Part shown: positions 63,340 through 64,000 of the stretch, piece by piece
Layout: the number at the start of each line of letters is the position of its first letter
Numbering within the stretch: the first letter of the stretch is position 1
Source: Parasphingorhabdus cellanae
GTDB taxonomy: Bacteria; Pseudomonadota; Alphaproteobacteria; Sphingomonadales; Sphingomonadaceae
DNA: 64,000 bases
NCBI RefSeq assembly: GCF_017498565.1
Contig: NZ_CP071794.1
Span: forward strand, 2,160,001 to 2,224,000
Direction of reading: 5' to 3'
Translations under genes and position numbers: made by a program
Notes under the pieces: generated by a model
The model's database searches: none
Seen by the model: only the letters and a program-made list of their open reading frames with translations
Told to the model about the DNA's origin: nothing

Positions 63340-64000
63340 ATGTCTTTTGCATCCCCCGAACAGCGTCAAGCCTTCATTGCCGGTATTCCGAAAGCCGAAC
63401 TGCATCTGCATATTGAAGGCTCGCTTGAACCGGAGATGATGTTTGCGCTGGCACAGCGCAACGCCATCGATATTCCTTTCGCTTCGGCGGAAGAAGTGCG
63501 CAAGGCCTATGCCTTCTCAAATCTGCAGGATTTCCTGGATATCTATTATCAGGGAATGAATGTCCTGCGCACCGAGGAGGATTTCTATGACCTGACCATG
63601 GCCTATTTTCGGCGTATCCACGCTGACAATGCCATACATGCCGAGATATTCTTTGACCCACAGGGCCATACCGAGCGCGGGGTTGCCTTTTCAATCGCAA
63701 TAGACGGCATATTGCGCGCATTGGATGATGCGCAATCGGGCCTGAATATATCATCGCAGCTGATCATGTGCTTCTTGCGCCACTTAAGTGAAGAAGATGC
63801 GCTCGCAACGCTGGAAAAGGCAACGCCTTATCTCGACAGAATAGCCGGGGTTGGGCTTGATTCATCCGAACTCGGCCATCCGCCTTCCAAATTTACGAAA
63901 GCCTTTGCCAAGGCTAAAGCCCTTGGCCTCAAGGCAGTGGCCCATGCCGGCGAAGAAGGGCCACCGGATTATGTCTGGGAAGCCCTCGACGTTTTGAAAA
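63340..64000 (+). CDS. Adenosine/adenine deaminase (partial, cut by window end)
   Basis: 220 residues of an adenosine deaminase-superfamily enzyme; the gene runs off the window. Visible are the zinc HxH in [10 protein letters not shown] (H22, H24), [30 protein letters not shown] and HAGEEG (His near 202, catalytic Glu). The [11 protein letters not shown] segment is closer to adenine deaminases than to adenosine deaminases. It would convert adenine to hypoxanthine for the phosphoribosyltransferase 2 bp upstream. Confidence 0.88.
   Translation, partial: MSFASPEQRQAFIAGIPKAELHLHIEGSLEPEMMFALAQRNAIDIPFASAEEVRKAYAFSNLQDFLDIYYQGMNVLRTEEDFYDLTMAYFRRIHADNAIHAEIFFDPQGHTERGVAFSIAIDGILRALDDAQSGLNISSQLIMCFLRHLSEEDALATLEKATPYLDRIAGVGLDSSELGHPPSKFTKAFAKAKALGLKAVAHAGEEGPPDYVWEALDVLK

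Noticed and set aside
1..64000. tRNA, rRNA, CRISPR arrays, prophage or intact insertion sequences
   Set aside because: I saw no cloverleaf-like gene, regular spaced direct repeats, phage structural genes or transposase gene. A covariance-model scan would be needed to exclude small RNAs.

Overview
The window looks like a core chromosomal segment of an alphaproteobacterium, most likely a Sphingomonadales member of moderate GC (Sphingopyxis/Sphingorhabdus/Parasphingorhabdus-like). This is inferred from the protein families (a DUF4167 Arg/Asn-rich protein beside prfA-prmC, a Tim44-like protein beside mltA, a DUF6768 protein behind an ECF sigma factor, a large TonB receptor paired with a phytase), from the sufB-C-D-S-T order under an Rrf2 regulator, and from intergenic palindromes of the kind common in sphingomonads. 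Almost every base is coding. I recognised no tRNA, rRNA, CRISPR array, prophage or intact insertion sequence.

Layout. 1-8.8 kb holds housekeeping genes: the tail of a probable yidC, engB, a GST, dapE, a leftward timA-mltA-smr block, then secB, murJ and trpS. 8.8-12.2 kb has an AbgT transporter, a GNAT enzyme and a class II aldolase. 12.2-16.6 kb has murA and then, behind a MITE-like inverted repeat and a good sigma70-type promoter, a four-gene oxidative cassette (SnoaL-like, ABM monooxygenase, cytochrome P450, SDR). 16.7-22.7 kb has an unrecognised lipoprotein, a DUF1330 protein, a RimJ/L-type acetyltransferase, a tiny membrane protein that appears to be made from a leaderless mRNA, rarD, pyrC, ygfZ and the DUF4167 gene. 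22.9-30.4 kb has prmC, prfA, hisS, an M61 peptidase, ppa with a coupled small lipoprotein, and a serine hydrolase.

30.5-33.7 kb carries sucC and etfB-etfA; the etf promoter holds a LiuR-like palindrome. 33.8-36.7 kb has two related exported proteins with TonB-C-like tails flanking a cupin_8/JmjC protein. 36.7-43.0 kb is a complete leftward suf operon, in which most junctions overlap by one to four bases: rrf2-sufB-(unknown 80 aa)-sufC-sufD-sufS-sufT-GNAT-sufA. A perfect palindrome covers the predicted -10 of its promoter. 43.2-49.4 kb has a membrane protein, an AraC regulator, a DUF885 lipoprotein, DUF421 and acs.

49.5-53.3 kb is a three-gene cassette of DUF3604 lipoprotein, membrane-anchored parvulin-like protein and HupE/UreJ protein. 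This is my best candidate for an undescribed functional system. 53.3-58 kb has an ECF sigma factor with DUF6768, a MarR-led operon (marR-snoaL-sdr-nmrA) and a divergent amidohydrolase. 58-61.9 kb is a TonB receptor plus beta-propeller phytase operon with a PHO-box-like element upstream. The window ends with a GST and a probable adenine salvage pair, a phosphoribosyltransferase and an adenine/adenosine deaminase cut by the window edge.
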